15,302 nucleotides of DNA from the NCBI GenBank assembly GCA_041685645.1, contig JAWLFI010000050.1, positions 1 to 15,302 of the forward strand, given 5' to 3'. Within the stretch, counting starts at the first letter, position 1. Each line of letters opens with the position of its first letter. Shown one piece after another: positions 15,071 through 15,302 of this stretch. This DNA comes from JAWLFI01 sp041685645 (lineage in GTDB: Bacteria > Bacteroidota > Bacteroidia > Chitinophagales > Saprospiraceae). The notes beneath the pieces are model-generated. The model saw only the letters and a list, made by a program, of their open reading frames with translations, was not told the DNA's origin and did no database searches. The translations under genes and the position numbers were made by a program.

Positions 15071-15302
15071 GTGCAACAGTCCCGAGCCCACGACAGAGTG
15101 GGCGAAGGGAGACCAGCCCCGATATTATCGAACGAATGGGAAGTCTGGTGAAGGAAATCTTTCCTATTTTCCTTAGTCAGGTATCGAGAGGTCCCGGGGC
15201 TGGGCCGAGCGAATCCGGCGGAGTCCCGAGGAGCGCCGTGGGCGATCTCGAGGACAGAGCCGGTCGCTATGAGCGAGCTGTGAAACATAGCGGCTGCCGC
15301 CG
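15071..15302 (+). ncRNA. Highly structured RNA-like sequence, possibly 5' domain I of a group II intron (cut by right edge)
   Basis: From about 15071 (GTGCAACAGTCCCG) the base composition shifts to GC-rich and many helices can be drawn: GCCCAC/GTGGGC (15086-15103), a long-range 9-bp helix CCAGCCCCG (15113-15121) with CGGGGCTGG (15195-15203), CGATA/TATCG inside it, AAGGAAA/TTTCCTT (15151-15157/15168-15174), GCCG/CGGC (15204-15219), GTCC.GAG/CTC.GGAC (15223-15255) and CGCTATG/CATAGCG (15265-15271/15286-15292). The start GTGCAAC is near the GUGYG 5' end of group II introns, and the nested multi-helix layout fits their domain I. The intron reverse transcriptase would lie beyond the window. No domain V is visible because the sequence ends. 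A REP-like repeat or another structured RNA remains possible. Confidence 0.45.

Noticed and set aside
14955..15176. A 73-codon plus-strand frame after the kinase, and a 79-codon minus-strand frame at 15049-15288
   Set aside because: Both read through the structured GC-rich segment; the helices explain the sequence better than coding does.

Overview
The window looks like chromosomal DNA of a Bacteroidota (CFB-group) bacterium. The evidence is a secreted M28 peptidase with a C-terminal type IX secretion (Por) sorting domain, start codons without Shine-Dalgarno sequences, promoter candidates of the TTG / TAnnTTTG type, a 1-Cys peroxiredoxin, and a lipoprotein M23 peptidase. The order cannot be fixed from the sequence; a marine Cytophagales-like or Saprospiria-like organism would fit.

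Layout. Positions 1-1399 (+) are the end of a surface-polysaccharide type locus: the 3' end of an unrecognised gene, a 53-residue ORF overlapping it by 4 bp, and a complete GT4 glycosyltransferase. Positions 1413-1742 hold a palindromic interspersed repeat in which the left arm and the right arm are each present twice. Positions 1795-3848 (-) are a two-gene unit, an M23 metallopeptidase lipoprotein followed by a WaaE-like GT2 glycosyltransferase. Positions 4162-4797 (+) are a Prx6-type peroxiredoxin with a good rho-independent terminator. Positions 4951-7371 (-) are a large multi-pass membrane protein with a C-terminal patatin phospholipase domain. Positions 7372-8357 contain no convincing gene. 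They carry a GC-rich REP-like element with four hairpin arms, then an inverted-repeat-bounded element that contains a third copy of the repeat seen at 1530-1740. Positions 8358-9284 (-) encode an unrecognised polytopic membrane protein, flanked by 18-bp direct repeats that are also the ends of that inverted-repeat element. Positions 9486-11045 (+) are the secreted M28 peptidase. Positions 11046-11679 are empty as far as I can see. Positions 11680-14949 (+) are a soluble hybrid sensor histidine kinase (GAF-like, PAS, PAS, GAF, PAS, HisKA, HATPase, REC). From about 15071 to the right edge lies a strongly structured GC-rich stretch that may be the 5' domain I of a group II intron running off the window.

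Most genes look like independent single-gene units with envelope-related roles (glycan assembly, peptidoglycan remodelling, lipid hydrolysis, secreted proteolysis). I see no coherent multi-gene defence or biosynthetic system. The most unusual content is the layered repeat elements in the gene-free stretches and the structured RNA-like sequence at the right end.
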